This document shows positions 22,640-32,822 of a stretch of DNA of 64,000 nucleotides, piece by piece (positions within the stretch are counted from its first letter, which is position 1; each line of letters opens with the position of its first letter). Position numbers and translations under genes: made by a program. The DNA comes from Cyanophora paradoxa (lineage: Eukaryota; Glaucocystophyceae; Cyanophorales; Cyanophoraceae): positions 62,001 to 126,000 of the forward strand of contig QPMI01000227.1 of assembly GCA_004431415.1 (NCBI GenBank). Reading direction: 5' to 3'. The notes beneath the pieces are model-generated. The model made no database searches and was not told the origin of the DNA. It saw only the letters and a program-made list of their open reading frames with translations.

Positions 22640-22925
22640 ATTGTCTTATTTCTCATACAGCCGACAGCCACTCTGTCTAACCTGGACTCTGGTACACCTG
22701 ATCCGCTGCTCTGGTTCTACGTCAGACTGCAGGAAATCAATGAATACGCTTTATATCTCGGTTCGACACTTTCTGTTAGCCTTTTGACTCTGCTCTGTTA
22801 GCTCTGTTACCTCTCAAATCGAACTCCACACTGACACACCTTGCTTGGCTTTTATGTATGTACACAGGGATGGATCCGGTGAGTCAACATGAGGGACGAT
22901 AATGCTCATTTTGTTTCTAATCAGC

Positions 22926-24430
22926 TGGCAGGTGTATGACTCCGATCTGCTTTGGATAGCAGAACGAGCGCTAGTAGCGCCTCTTCCGGAATCTTGGACG
23001 TACGGCGACTCTTTTGCAACCTCTTTATCTCAGTGCAGTGATTTCCTATTAATCGCAGAGAGCACAGCGATGAGCAGGGGCATGTTTTCTATTACTGTGG
23101 ATTGACTGATACATCGAGCTGGTGCATCCGAACGCCCATCTTAAGCCTTTGATTTGATTTGGACCTGTGATCACGACTTTGCAGGGAGCACCCACTGGAC
23201 ACACTTCACCGGAACTTGTACCTTCGCCTTCGAGAGGAGCGGAGGAGCTCGCAATCAGCAGTTCATCCGGAAGAAAGCGCTGGAGCAGTCCAGAGAAAGG
23301 CCCAGAGTGAGAGTGTAAACTCGTCTACTCTAGTTCCCCAGGACGTGTTGGATATGGCAGCATACCTCCACCTTGATCTTGCTTCGGAGCAGGTGCTTGA
23401 CACCTCGCACAAATGTAGAGTATGCCGAATTAAATGCCTGCAGGCTCTTTTCTGGATCGCAAGAGCGGCGGTGCGTGCTCTTTCTATACACTACGGCACA
23501 TGGGACTCCAATCATGCCTTATCAAGGATGATTTCGATTAGGTGCTTGCACCTTTGCCCCGGAATTGGACTGAGCAAGTGGACGAGGTCTCCAACGCCAC
23601 TGTCTATGTGAACGAGAAAGGCGAAATCTTCAGCAGGCATCCGGCTGATGAGTACTACCTTAAGCTTATCGAGAAAGCACGGACACTTTCAGGCAGGGCT
23701 GGAGAAGCCCCCCGCGCTTCATGGCAGGTTTTTGCCGATGCCAACCTGGAGCTGTATTATCACAATTTCGTACGCACATCCCACTGCCTGGCGCTACTTC
23801 ATGATCACTCTCTATCAGACTACAGGGGAGTCGACGGCTGCGAGACCTGTTGTATCAGGATTGGCATGCGCTCTGTCATACTCTTGCTGGGAGGTTAGCC
23901 CACTAACTAGCTTGCAGGAGGCCGAGCTGCTCGCACGGGAAGAGGAGCAAATTTTGGGGGCAGCCAAGCACCTTGAGGGCGGCCCAGAACAACTGGCGAA
24001 TGCTGAAGAGAACGCACAGGAAGCAGCCCCAAAGGAAAAAGGAATGACAGTGCAGCAAGCATCTGCACAGCATGAACAACTGATGCCATCCAAGAAGAAG
24101 AAGAAGACCAAAGATAAGGAGAAAGCATCTAAGACCCCTGCCTCTCCATCCGCCCCAACCTTCCCCATTTCGGCCATCCAGGAGAAACCATCCAAGACCC
24201 CTGCCTCCGCATCCGACTCAACCTTTCCCGTTTTGGCCATCTCGGAGAAATCATCAAAGACCCCTGCCTCTACATCCGCCTTGACTTCCTCAACCTCGTT
24301 CCTTGTCAGTGTGCTGCCAGCTGGCAGCGCTGTTGCCCTCAGTCTTGCTGCTGTCGTCAACCAAGGACGCATCTGTATTGCTCTTGCCCTCCTCGCTGTT
24401 TTTCTTACTGCAATGAGGTCAAAATCGTAA
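22926..24430 (+). CDS. CEP164-like WW-domain protein with C-terminal membrane anchor
   Basis: Exons join as DVLDMAAYLHLDLASEQ, ALFWIARAA, then VLAPLPRNWTEQVDEVSNAT and VYVNEKGEIFSRHPADEYYL. This matches the 'LLWIAREG-APLP-x-W...HPxDEYY' N-terminal segment plus WW domain of CEP164, a centriole distal-appendage protein needed for ciliogenesis. An upstream exon at 22926 reads VYDSDLLWIAERALVAPLPE, a second start of the same module. After 23915 the protein becomes Glu/Lys-rich coiled coil with three related SKTPAS repeats, and ends in a hydrophobic segment (ALSLAAVVNQGRICIALALL) before MRSKS-stop at 24430. The membrane anchor is unusual for CEP164. A ciliary role is inferred. Confidence 0.55.
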
Positions 24431-24979
24431 TTTTTGGGAAATAAAGCCAAGGCCACACTCACGTGTGGTAAGCCCTGCCAATGCTATGCCTGCTGTCACA
24501 GTGTCCGACGGTCTAGCTATAGGAACATGCGCGTTTTCACGAAATCGAATTCGAAGCCCGCCGGCGTGGTGCAGCTCGCGATCAGCCCGCGTGAGTCCGC
24601 TCAGGCGGGCTTTCGCTTGTCCCTGCCAATATTAATGCAGCCTGCGGTGCCGGCCGGCTTGCACCCCCCATAACAGATATCGATCTAAAACCGCATTTTT
24701 GCAAAAGCTGAGCCGAGCAGTTCTGAGAGGGCCACCATTCTAGATTCGCTTAAGTGCTAGCTGCGCGGAGCAGTCTGCAGGGGTATAGGAGGGCCTGGAA
24801 GGCGCAGTGGTCCGACTGAGATGGGCCCCGGCGGGAGGGTCAGTGGTTCCGATTCTGATCATGAGCGCATGCGGTCAATGATATTATAATGTCAATCACC
24901 GAGTCGGTGTGGCTTTGGCGGACCATGTATTTCCGGTGTTGCCGGTGCAGGCAGCAACGGATGGCGTGCGAGTAAAATT
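24431..24979. other. intergenic, no gene seen
   Basis: Downstream of the WW gene and upstream of the mitochondrial insertion. Mixed composition with no supported exon. A small hairpin-like stretch (gcccgcgtgagtcc / caggcgggc) near 24595 is not assigned. Confidence 0.3.
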
Positions 24980-25489
24980 CATTTCTTTTCAACCTTTATT
25001 GGTGTAAATATGACATTTTTTCCTATATTTTATAATTACTCATTTTTCATATATTCTTTATTATTTATTTGACTTAATACAGGAAGAATATGAATTTACT
25101 ATTGGTGTGACAATGAGTTTAATCATACTGTAATCTTTGTGTTTCTAAATTAAATTTAATTTGAGACGCTTTATCATTTTTTATAGGTTTAACAATTTAT
25201 GGTATTTCTTGGATCTTTAAGATCAGCAGCCCAAATGATATCTTACGAAATCAGTATAGGTTTAATAATTATATCTATTATATTATGTGTTGGTAGTTTA
25301 AATATTTATAAAATTATTTTAGCACAACATAATATTTGGTTTATTTTCCCGCATTTTCCGTTATTTATTATGTTTTTTGTTTCGGCTCTAGCAGAAACAA
25401 ATCGAGCGCCTTTTGATTTACCTGAAGCTGAAGCGGAGTTAGTTGCTGGGTATAATGTTGAGTATTCTGCTATGGGATTTGCACCCAAC
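24980..25489 (+). pseudogene. nad1: nuclear mitochondrial insertion with partial nad1
   Basis: The base composition drops abruptly to strongly AT-rich. From 25199 the frame reads [20 protein letters not shown], later [20 protein letters not shown] and [16 protein letters not shown], the highly conserved quinone-site loop and membrane segments of NADH dehydrogenase subunit 1. Only the middle of nad1 is present; the left part (24980-25198) is AT-rich non-coding or too decayed. The right edge switches within one codon to GC-rich sequence shared with 27388-27440. A nuclear insertion of mitochondrial DNA is the natural reading; an assembly chimera is the alternative. Confidence 0.85.
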
Positions 25490-25530
25490 CCCCTCTCACC
25501 ACCTGAGCTCACCCGCCCTGAGGACTCGTT
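25487..25530. repeat. filler segment copied from the gene at 27357-28533
   Basis: About 42 bp (acccaaccccctctcaccac onward) match the reverse complement of about 27388-27430, the coding 3' end of the minus-strand hypothetical gene ([14 protein letters not shown] in both). It sits exactly between the nad1 fragment and the LINE copy. Confidence 0.75.
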
Positions 25531-25554
25531 TGCGATAATGAGTTAGTTTTTCTC

Positions 25555-26465
25555 CAGTAGTACCTCATCAGATGATGACGACCCCCCTGGTGGACCCGAC
25601 CCTGCCCCTGACCCTGGTCCTGTGGTTCACTCACCCCCTCACCCGCTGCCACCTCACCCGCCGCCCGATATTGACTCGGAGGATGAGCCGCCTCTTCAAC
25701 GCCGTCGTGTTGTTGCTTCAGTATTTGGTCTTGATGCTGCTATAGATGATACAGGTTCACCTCCGCCCTCTCCTCAAGTTATCATCTATGTGGATGACAC
25801 TGAGCTTGCCCCTGATCTGCTGCCGATCTCTCCTATCCGAATTGACGCTGTTGCTGTTGAGCCCGACTTGGCGAGTCATGCTGTCATTTCTTCCCTCGCT
25901 CCTCCCTCTTCTGCCCCTCTGCCTTCTTCTGCGCCTATGACGCCCATGGATACTGATCCTCTTTCTCCTTCTATTGTCCCGCCTAAGCGTCGTCGAATGT
26001 CTTCTCCAGACCCTGCTGCTCTGGATCATGGTGATAACATTCCTGGTGTCCCACCTCAGGTTTCTTTCAAACGCTTGCGGCCTTCACCTCCTCCAACTCT
26101 CCCATCTGCTGCCCCTATGGATCTCGCTGTTGACCCAGGTTCCCCAATGGTGCTTATCTCTGACGAAGAGGCTGATGACATGACTGATGGCTGAAGGTTT
26201 CACACGTGAGGTCGTGACCAGGACTCCCCCAGGCCGGCATTAGGAAGAGGCCCGCATTGGGATGTCTGTGGTTGCTTTCCGTGTCTGCGTGTATGAGCGC
26301 CGGACCGCCGGGGCATAGATGGTAGACCGTAAGGCGTTTGCGCCGCCACTACCCTTGTCTGGTTGGTTCACTGTCGATTGTGCTTCGGGCCTTCGGGTCC
26401 TTCGCCTTTCGTCAAAACCGCACAACCGGCTCGGGCGTGTCTTATACATACTCTCTCTCTCTAGA
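25555..26465 (+). mobile_element. 5'-truncated LINE copy A (C-terminal ORF and 3' UTR)
   Basis: The coding part (open frame to a stop near 26194) is Asp/Ser/Pro-rich and collinear with the C-terminal tail of LINE copy B (32823-35092): DDDDPPGGPDPAPDPG, LQRRRVVASVFG, PPPSPQVII, KRRRMSSPDP, PMVLISDEEADDM. The 3' UTRs share aggccggcattaggaagagg, cgccggaccgccggggcata, ttgtctggttggttcactgt and finally gcgtgtcttatacatactc followed by a (CT)n tail. The reverse-transcriptase region is absent, as in typical 5'-truncated non-LTR insertions. Confidence 0.75.
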
Positions 26466-26638
26466 GACGAGCATATCCCGGCGTGTCGCAGGGGGCGGCG
26501 CGGACGGGCTCACGGCCAAGGAGGTGACGTGGCACGACACGATCTGCGGTCTGATCGCCCTCGACCTGGGGCTGTGCAACATTCTCGTCGCGTACATCCC
26601 GGGGTGCATACACCAGTCAACCGGCCACCTGTAAACAC

Positions 26639-26720
26639 CAGGAAAAGCACAGAGATGATGCCGACAGACGATGTGAACACCACGAGTGCAAAAAGCGACA
26701 GCCATCCGCCATATCGAATC
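26639..26720 (-). pseudogene. diverged fragment of the PKD-gene transmembrane exon
   Basis: On the minus strand it reads IRYGGWLSLFALVVFTSSVG, against IRYGGFLSLFGLIVFASSVG in the gene at 28632-32030. It is a third, more diverged copy beside the one at 16695-17010. The preceding 26472-26635 has a plus frame (KEVTWHDTICGLIALDLGLC) of unknown origin. Confidence 0.65.
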
Positions 26721-26747
26721 ACCTAGGCCGAATCACCTACGGGACGA

Positions 26748-26953
26748 AAGAGAGACGAAAGTTGGACGAAAGGGGTAGCCGAAAAGTTGGACGGAAAGTT
26801 GGACGGAAGTTGGAGGAAAAGTTGGACGAAATTAAGGGTACTACGGTAGCCGAAAAGTTGGACGGAAAGTTGGACGAAAGTTGGACGAAAGGGGTAGCCG
26901 AATTCGAAAAGTTGGACGGAATCGAAAGTTGGACGAAAGTTGGACGAAAGTTG
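26748..26953. repeat. degenerate array of the 11-bp minisatellite
   Basis: About 15 variants of agttggacgaa, with an internal higher-order duplication marked by 'ggggtagccga'. It is the reverse complement of the perfect array at 17217-17295. Confidence 0.85.
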
Positions 26954-27228
26954 GCCCCCTCAGGGCTCGTAGGGGCTCCCGCCACTGCCACGAGACAACC
27001 CCCGCTGCCACAAGACGCGATGCAGCACCACGCCGTGCGGGCACCTGCAGCTATAGCTAGAAGAAGAAGAGTATGTATAATTATAAGACACGCCCGAGCC
27101 GGTTGTGCTATAGCTAGCCAGAGTGTCCACTGGGAGGCGCATTTCTCTCCTTAGGGGGCCACGCAGGCCCCGGCCGGCCAGTTCACTGGTGGGCTGGGCG
27201 CGCGGCCGCGGGGGCCGCAGTGTACATT
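26954..27228 (-). repeat. interspersed repeat family R2, interrupted by a LINE tail
   Basis: Collinear with 44038-44335 (shared cgatgcagcaccacgccgtg, ggcgcat, ctggtgggctggg, ggccgcagtgtacat). A 47-bp LINE 3' end is inserted at 27061-27107. The copy ends about 130 bp downstream of the stop codon of the minus-strand gene at 27357-28533. Confidence 0.8.
27061..27107 (-). mobile_element. 47-bp LINE 3'-end insertion with target-site duplication
   Basis: The inserted DNA is the reverse complement of the LINE terminus (cggctcgggcgtgtcttata-type end followed by a CTT-rich tail). It is flanked by perfect 10-bp duplications CTATAGCTAG at 27051-27060 and 27108-27117. The paralogous R2 copy has the single, empty site at 44134-44143. 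Confidence 0.9.
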
Positions 27229-27356
27229 CCCCTGCTCCGCTCGGGTCGACCCGAGGCTGACCCCCCCCCCCCCCCCTCCTCTTTCCCTCTGACGAAGCAA
27301 TCCTCCATTCCGAAGGCTAGTGAAGCAATCCTCCACTCTGAAGGCTGATTGACTAC

Positions 27357-28533
27357 CTACACAACAAGGGCTGATGCAGGTGGCAGCGGATCCTCAGGGC
27401 GGGTGAGCTCAGGTGGTGAGAGGGGGTTGGGTGGAACATGACTTGTGGATGTCAGCGACGAAGAAGATGCCATTTGGGCGGCTTGCTGACTTGCTGGGAA
27501 GAAGACAGTGTTTCCGTATCGAAGATGACTCAAGGTCGCTGTACTGCGGCATGGGCCGAAGAAAGGATGCGCGAGCAGGGCTTGGATGGGGGGTGCAGAG
27601 AAGTTCTGCTCATCTAACGTGGATGGCAGATCATCCAGATTTCTCTGCGAAGGAGTGTTACTGCTCACATAGCAAGAACTATTGTTTCCGTACCACGCCA
27701 ATCATGTTTGCAAGCAAGTCCAATAATGCACTATCCATGGGAGCAGCGGAGAGGGACCTTTCGAGGCTACGAAGAACCTGTAGGAGTGCAAGGGCGAATT
27801 TTGGGATGTCCCCGCTGCAATCCTTGGGCGGGGGAGTCCTTGGATGCACATGAAGTGTAAGTTGCAAGAAACGTTCAATCAATCCGGAGAATCGCAGACC
27901 TGGCAGAGTTCAGTATTGTCGTACCCACCTCCCCTCGAGCATTCAAAATCCGGGCTGATGCGTTGAAATTGGAAATGACGACGAGAGGACTGCCGGGAAA
28001 ACATAATTTAGGCTTGGTGGTGGGATTAATTGAAGATGTGCATACGACTTCGTGAGGTCGATTGTGAAGGTCTCTGGCCCCTGTGCAGAAAAAGTGCATA
28101 AGCAAGAAAACGAAAGGCAGCAGTTTCGTCCAACTTTCGTCCAACTTTCGTCCAATACACAGCGCAGTAAGCGCACAAATACATAGTGCAAGAACCGCTT
28201 TCCGTCGAGTGCAGAGCTGGAGTTGAGCTGTGCCTTTGCCTTTGAAAGCCGCCTCTTCTGCATCCAAAGCTCACTGCTAGTGAAAGGTATGACAACAAAG
28301 TAAGCACCTCGAACTCTGGGACGAATTCTCCGGGGATGGAAACCATAACTGCGTTTATCTCGAATCCAGAATAATCGAGAGATGTCATCTGACGGGGGAA
28401 TTGGACGGGGTTTGACAGGGGTTGGAGAGAAGCACGAAATAACCTGTGCAGCCTTGAGTGCAACGAGAAGCTGGCAAAGAACGTTTCTCAAGAGCTCAGT
28501 GCATGTGGCTGGGCTATCCGAATACGAAACCAT
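27357..28533 (-). CDS. hypothetical protein, multi-exon
   Basis: Exon-like pieces in order: LLRNVLCQLLVALKAAQ, then after an intron MTSLDYSGFEINAVMVSIPG and EFVPEFE, a segment SSELWMQKRRLSKAKAQLNS, GSPLVVISNFNASARI, MIERFLQLTLHVHPRTPPPK, FALALLQVLRSLERSLSAAP, and a Ser/Pro-rich end [13 protein letters not shown] before a stop at 27357. No family is recognised; the last part is helical and possibly HEAT-like. The 11-bp minisatellite at about 28125-28160 lies inside, probably in an intron. The first exon could instead belong to the upstream PKD gene. Confidence 0.4.
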
Positions 28534-28631
28534 TCGAAGGAAAGCTTTAACAGAGAGAAAAAAAAATTAGGACATTGCGAGAGAGGGTTCAATCTGAGCA
28601 GCACCTGTTAGTGAGCAGTCCGTTGGAGTTA

Positions 28632-31600
28632 TTACTGCAGCGACGGTGTGGCTGCCAGCATTCTTCGAAGTGTTCTGCACTGAGTGTCAGCTGAAAACTG
28701 TACTCCACTCCACCAATCGGGGACTACCTTCATCAAGAAGAAGTCGAACACTCGAGAAACATTGTAAAACTTCCCGCCGAATGCAGCTCGGAGAGCACGG
28801 TCCAGGGAGGCAGCTACACGTACGCCTGCAAAAGACTTCCCGCTGGGTGTTCCTGGGTGATCAATGCATGCAACCTGGCAAGGGTGCCCGCGCCAGCTGT
28901 TCGTTCCCGATTTGTTGCCCGCAATGCGACTGAAATAATCTCCGATCTCGAAAACAGGGAATCCCTGCTCGGGTGGTGTTGACTCTCGCTCGACCTGTTG
29001 AGTAAGTTTTTAGAACAGTGAGGCGGTATAGAAGCTCGAAGAGCAGCAGGCTCACCGTGAGGCCAACCTCTTGAATGCCAGCCTTTGCAATTTCCCGGTC
29101 GATCTCAGAGCAAACCGCTTGGTCTGCCAGCAGGATTTTATGGTTGCCATCACAAAACACGAAGGCATCTCCGGACGAAAGAACCTCCACGCCCCAGCCA
29201 CGCTTGGAGATCTCAGACCCGAAGCCCCGCTTTGCAAACGGTGCGTCCAGCTCAGAAGCCTGGAAGACCTGGAAGGTCTTGTATGTCCCGATAAACTGTG
29301 ACTTGCCCCTCTCAGTATCCGAGAGAATTCCGCCAGTGCTCCGCGAACTCCAGACAGGGGCAGCATCAGGCCACCAAGCATTCTTGAACACTGCTGTGCA
29401 ATCCGAGAGTTCTTGAACAATCTTAAGGAGTAGCCCAAGAGTGTTCAAGAACAGCAAGAAGCCACCTGGGGACAAAAAATTAGAGCTGCAGCCTTGAGGG
29501 CAATTGTTTAATGCACCGACAAAGGTTGCCTCCCGGTTCCCGGACGCAAACACCAGTGTTAAGACTGTGCTGCAGTGCATTGCCGAGGATGCCATGTTGC
29601 TGACAGGTGCGAGGTATCTGGAAGAGGTTGAGGCTGTTACTGGATTAAAGGTGGTGGCAAAATCTTTCACGCACGGGGTAAACAGGATGCAATGGGCTGC
29701 CTGAATGATTGCTATCACAAAAAGCAGCAGGAAGTTGAACAACGGCGCCTCTCGGCCAGATAGGCCAATGACGAAAGTGACACTTGCCCACACTGACAAG
29801 AAAGTGGGGCAGAAGAGCCATGAAAAGAAGCTTGGGCGGAAATTCAAGAAAAAGATTTTCCACGTGGACGAGCTGTCATCCCAATTTCCCTGCATCACAC
29901 CAGAATTTCCTGTGAGATTATTCCAGATTCTCTGTGCTGGTTGACCTCCACCAGACAGCGCCAACCGGAAATCGGTTGGCGGCACTGCTTCTGAGCCTTC
30001 CCAGATGGGCCGCCGGCCACTCAGCCGCAGGAAAAGCAGAACGATGATGCCGACAGAAGAAGCAAACACTATAAGCCCGAATAGGGAGAGAAATCCGCCA
30101 TATCGAATCGCCGATGCGGAATTGACTAGCAGAACGGGCAAAACAATTTGGCTGCCAAGATACAGCTCGAGCTGCGGGAATGCAAAGTGACGCCTCTTCC
30201 AGAGGAACATTACTCCACGCACAACACCAAGAAAAGCCATGAGCATGAAGCACCAGAACAAGGCGCCCCTGTAGAGCAAGTAAGTGCCAAAGCAGTGCAC
30301 ATAAAATAAGTAGGCTGACCAGAAAAACGATTTTGTCTCTGATTTGGCGCAAGTCTCAGCCGTGAATGGAACCCCAGGCATGCCGACAGCTAGGAAGATG
30401 CGCAGAGGGAAAAGAAAAGATTGGAAGATTGGAGGATACCAAGTCCCCAAGTTGAGAAGAAGCGCCAGTAGTTGTGCATGGGATATTGCCCCTCCTATAA
30501 CAAAGAAGCTTTTCGGTGGTGTCCCCGACATAGCGAGCGTCGCCATGTTCACGAACAGAAGCAGAACGAGCAGTGTTGCGACAATGGCGCCAAGAACCCT
30601 GGAGAACACGGCGCCACCAATGGACCTGAAGGAATTCAGGCCTGAATTGCACCAAACGATAATCACTTACAGCACGACTTCTTTCTCGTCCACGGATATC
30701 CCGCCAACAAGCATATGGATTCCAAAACGATACTCGCCTTCGACCCTGCAAAACCTTTGGTCGACGAACGAGGTATGCAGCATTGTGCGCACGCTGAGCA
30801 AATTTGAAGAACCGGCGTAGTAACTGCAGAGAGAGATATTTGGCTGGGGCCCGAGATCTGGCGCCACTCGTAGTTGACGGGCAGCCCAAATTTCCCGATC
30901 TCGGCCAGCGAGGACGAAGGGGTCGCCCGAATCTCGTAATGCTCCCCAAGCGGAAGGTCTCGGACTTGTTTCTCTGCAACAGACAACGCGCCAGACACAA
31001 CCAAGACTTTTACCATCTTGGAGACAGCTGCCTGGGTCTTGTCCTTGCACTCGAAGTGAATGCGGTAAACTGGTGGCGGTCAGCGTCCTTACTGCAGTAA
31101 TGTCTGGCATGGAGCAGGTACTGAGCACTTACTTCCAGGGAGGGCGAAGGTGGCAGTCAGCGTCGAAGTGTCTGACCCCGCCAAAACTACGCCGTTTTCG
31201 GGGCCCTCAGCAACCATCCACAAGTACCTGAGCTTAGATTAGCTTCCCTTCCATGCAGCCAACTGTTCGTTCCCTACCACTTTGAACCTCCTACCACTCA
31301 CCGAGAGATGAACCCATCGGCATCGGGATCTTTGCACGATCCTGAAATCTGCACCTGCCCTTCCGGGAGTTTTACGACGAGGTGATCGGGTACTGAGAGC
31401 TCCACGATGGGTGGTGCCCCGGAAGCTGCTACAATGACATGCACTTCGGCAGAGGCTGATTCGCCGCTGCTGCTTGTTGCTGTGAATCTGAAGACGTACT
31501 CCCCAGCGATGCTGCCCGGCTTAAGCTTTGATTTGGATTCGGACCTTATTGATTTCGCTGGAGCGGGAGGTTTGGAAATCGCTTACGGTTGGAAGATCTT

Positions 31601-32030
31601 CAATATGTATTCAACGCCTGTCGAGGCTGGCGTTTCCGCCTGGACGTAGCCTGTCGGCGACGAAATTTGATCCCATCTCCCGCTGGTGATCTGACCTGCG
31701 CGTGTGGAGCGTCAGCCTCGCAGCTGCGGCACGCCGCCGTGAAGGGAGCCCGTCAGGCGGGCTGGCGCTGCATCTCTCTGCACGTCTAGCATCTACCATA
31801 GCACGCGAGTGCATGCATGCATCTAGACTCAAAGATAGTGCGTTCGAAACGGTAGTACCGTCGCCGTCGTCCGCGGCCGTCGCCTTGAGCTCGAAGGTCT
31901 TCGCAACCGGGAAGTGAAGGGGCCCCTTCTCCACATAGATGACAGGCCGCGCGTAGGCTGCTCGGCGTTTAGCTAGGTTTTCGGGCATCGGAACCGAGAG
32001 CGCGCGTACCGCCGACGGCGAGAACCGCAA
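28632..32030 (-). CDS. large PKD/REJ-domain membrane protein with TRP-like transmembrane region
   Basis: The extracellular part has Ig-like PKD segments: PVIYVEKGPLHFPVAKTFEL, AGEYVFRFTATSSSGESASA, PPIVELSVPDHLVVKLPEGQ with DPDADGFISR, and LPVNYEWRQISGP (the W-x-Q-x-SGP hallmark). A long exon then gives at least nine hydrophobic segments, e.g. VLGAIVATLLVLLLFVNMAT, ALFWCFMLMAFLGVVRGVMF, RYGGFLSLFGLIVFASSVGI, NFLLLFVIAIIQAAHCILF and LTVSLLLFELLYRLTVL. PKD/REJ repeats plus a multi-pass domain resemble protist polycystin/TRP-like (Flc-like) proteins, so a surface channel or sensor is plausible. After an intron near 28985 the frame is GFPVFEIGDYFSRIAGNKSG and continues to a stop at 28632-28634. 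The start at 32030 is tentative. Confidence 0.65.
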
Positions 32031-32145
32031 GCACAGCTAGCGCTAGCGGGAAAGCGCTAGCGAGCGCCGCCCGCATTGCACGTGCGGCAAAGCCACGGCC
32101 GAGGGCGGCACAGCAGAGTTAACTGCAGCCAGCGGGTACGTCGAT

Positions 32146-32670
32146 TTGGGAGAGCGTTCGTCTGCCCAACGCGGAGGCAAGCGCAAGCGGTCCAGCTCTG
32201 TGGGGCGTCGCGTTAAGCGCGGTGTTACTGGCCGTCGCACGCGGTTGTCTCGGTCTATGGTCGTCCCTCGCAACATCTATCGTTTCGCCAGGTACGGGTT
32301 CTCGAACGACGTCTCGTTCGCCCTCAACGCCGACGGAAACCATTTCGGATCCATTACGGCGTACGGTCTCGGCACGGTCGGTGCCATAGGTAGCGCGAGC
32401 CCGGTGATGCCGGCGGTTGCGGAGTTCGCCAACCTCTTCGATTCATACAAGCTGAACCGCGTCACCATCGAGATCATCAGTCCGTATGATGGTAATCTCG
32501 GACCGCAAAACAATTCGACTAGCGCTACGGCTAGCGGTGCATGGGCCCCGACCCCGAAGATCTACTGGTATTACGACATCGACGACAACACCGCGCCGGC
32601 CGATAGTCTAGATCTCCACGAGCGCATTGATAACACAGGCATGCTAGCTGCGGACATCGCAGAAGCTTGA
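32146..32670 (+). CDS. endogenous CRESS-DNA-virus-like capsid protein
   Basis: An intronless frame with an Arg/Lys-rich N-terminus (KRKRSSSVGRRVKRG), then jelly-roll-type strands including FANLFDSYKLNRVTIEI and PKIYWYYDIDDNTAP. The basic arm, the 'F-D-x-Y-K-x-N-x-V' strand and the 'Y-x-x-D-x-D-D-x-x-A-P' strand are features of capsid proteins of circular Rep-encoding ssDNA viruses. At 175 aa it is somewhat short, and the same frame stays open for 88 codons after the TGA at 32668-32670, so the gene may be cut by a premature stop. No Rep gene or nonanucleotide origin was found nearby. The lack of introns contrasts with neighbouring genes and supports viral origin. Host range unknown. Confidence 0.65.
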   Translation: MGERSSAQRGGKRKRSSSVGRRVKRGVTGRRTRLSRSMVVPRNIYRFARYGFSNDVSFALNADGNHFGSITAYGLGTVGAIGSASPVMPAVAEFANLFDSYKLNRVTIEIISPYDGNLGPQNNSTSATASGAWAPTPKIYWYYDIDDNTAPADSLDLHERIDNTGMLAADIAEA

Positions 32671-32822
32671 GCTGGGTCTGTGCTACCTACGGGGGCGACA
32701 AGCCTGCGGGCAACGCAGGCAGGGCCCGCTGAAGGGGGGTACGCGGTCCCCCTATCCTGCCCAAACTACGACGCGGCCTGCGCCGCAGCTATCCCGTTGC
32801 CCTCCCAGATGTACTTGCGATC

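Noticed and set aside
25199-25546. Functional nad1 gene
   Set aside because: Only the middle of the protein is present and the frame runs into unrelated nuclear sequence.
32031-32145. CRESS virus origin stem-loop next to the capsid gene (gctagcgctagc palindrome)
   Set aside because: No nonanucleotide of the TAGTATTAC type in a loop; the palindrome resembles the common tagc-rich repeats of this chromosome.
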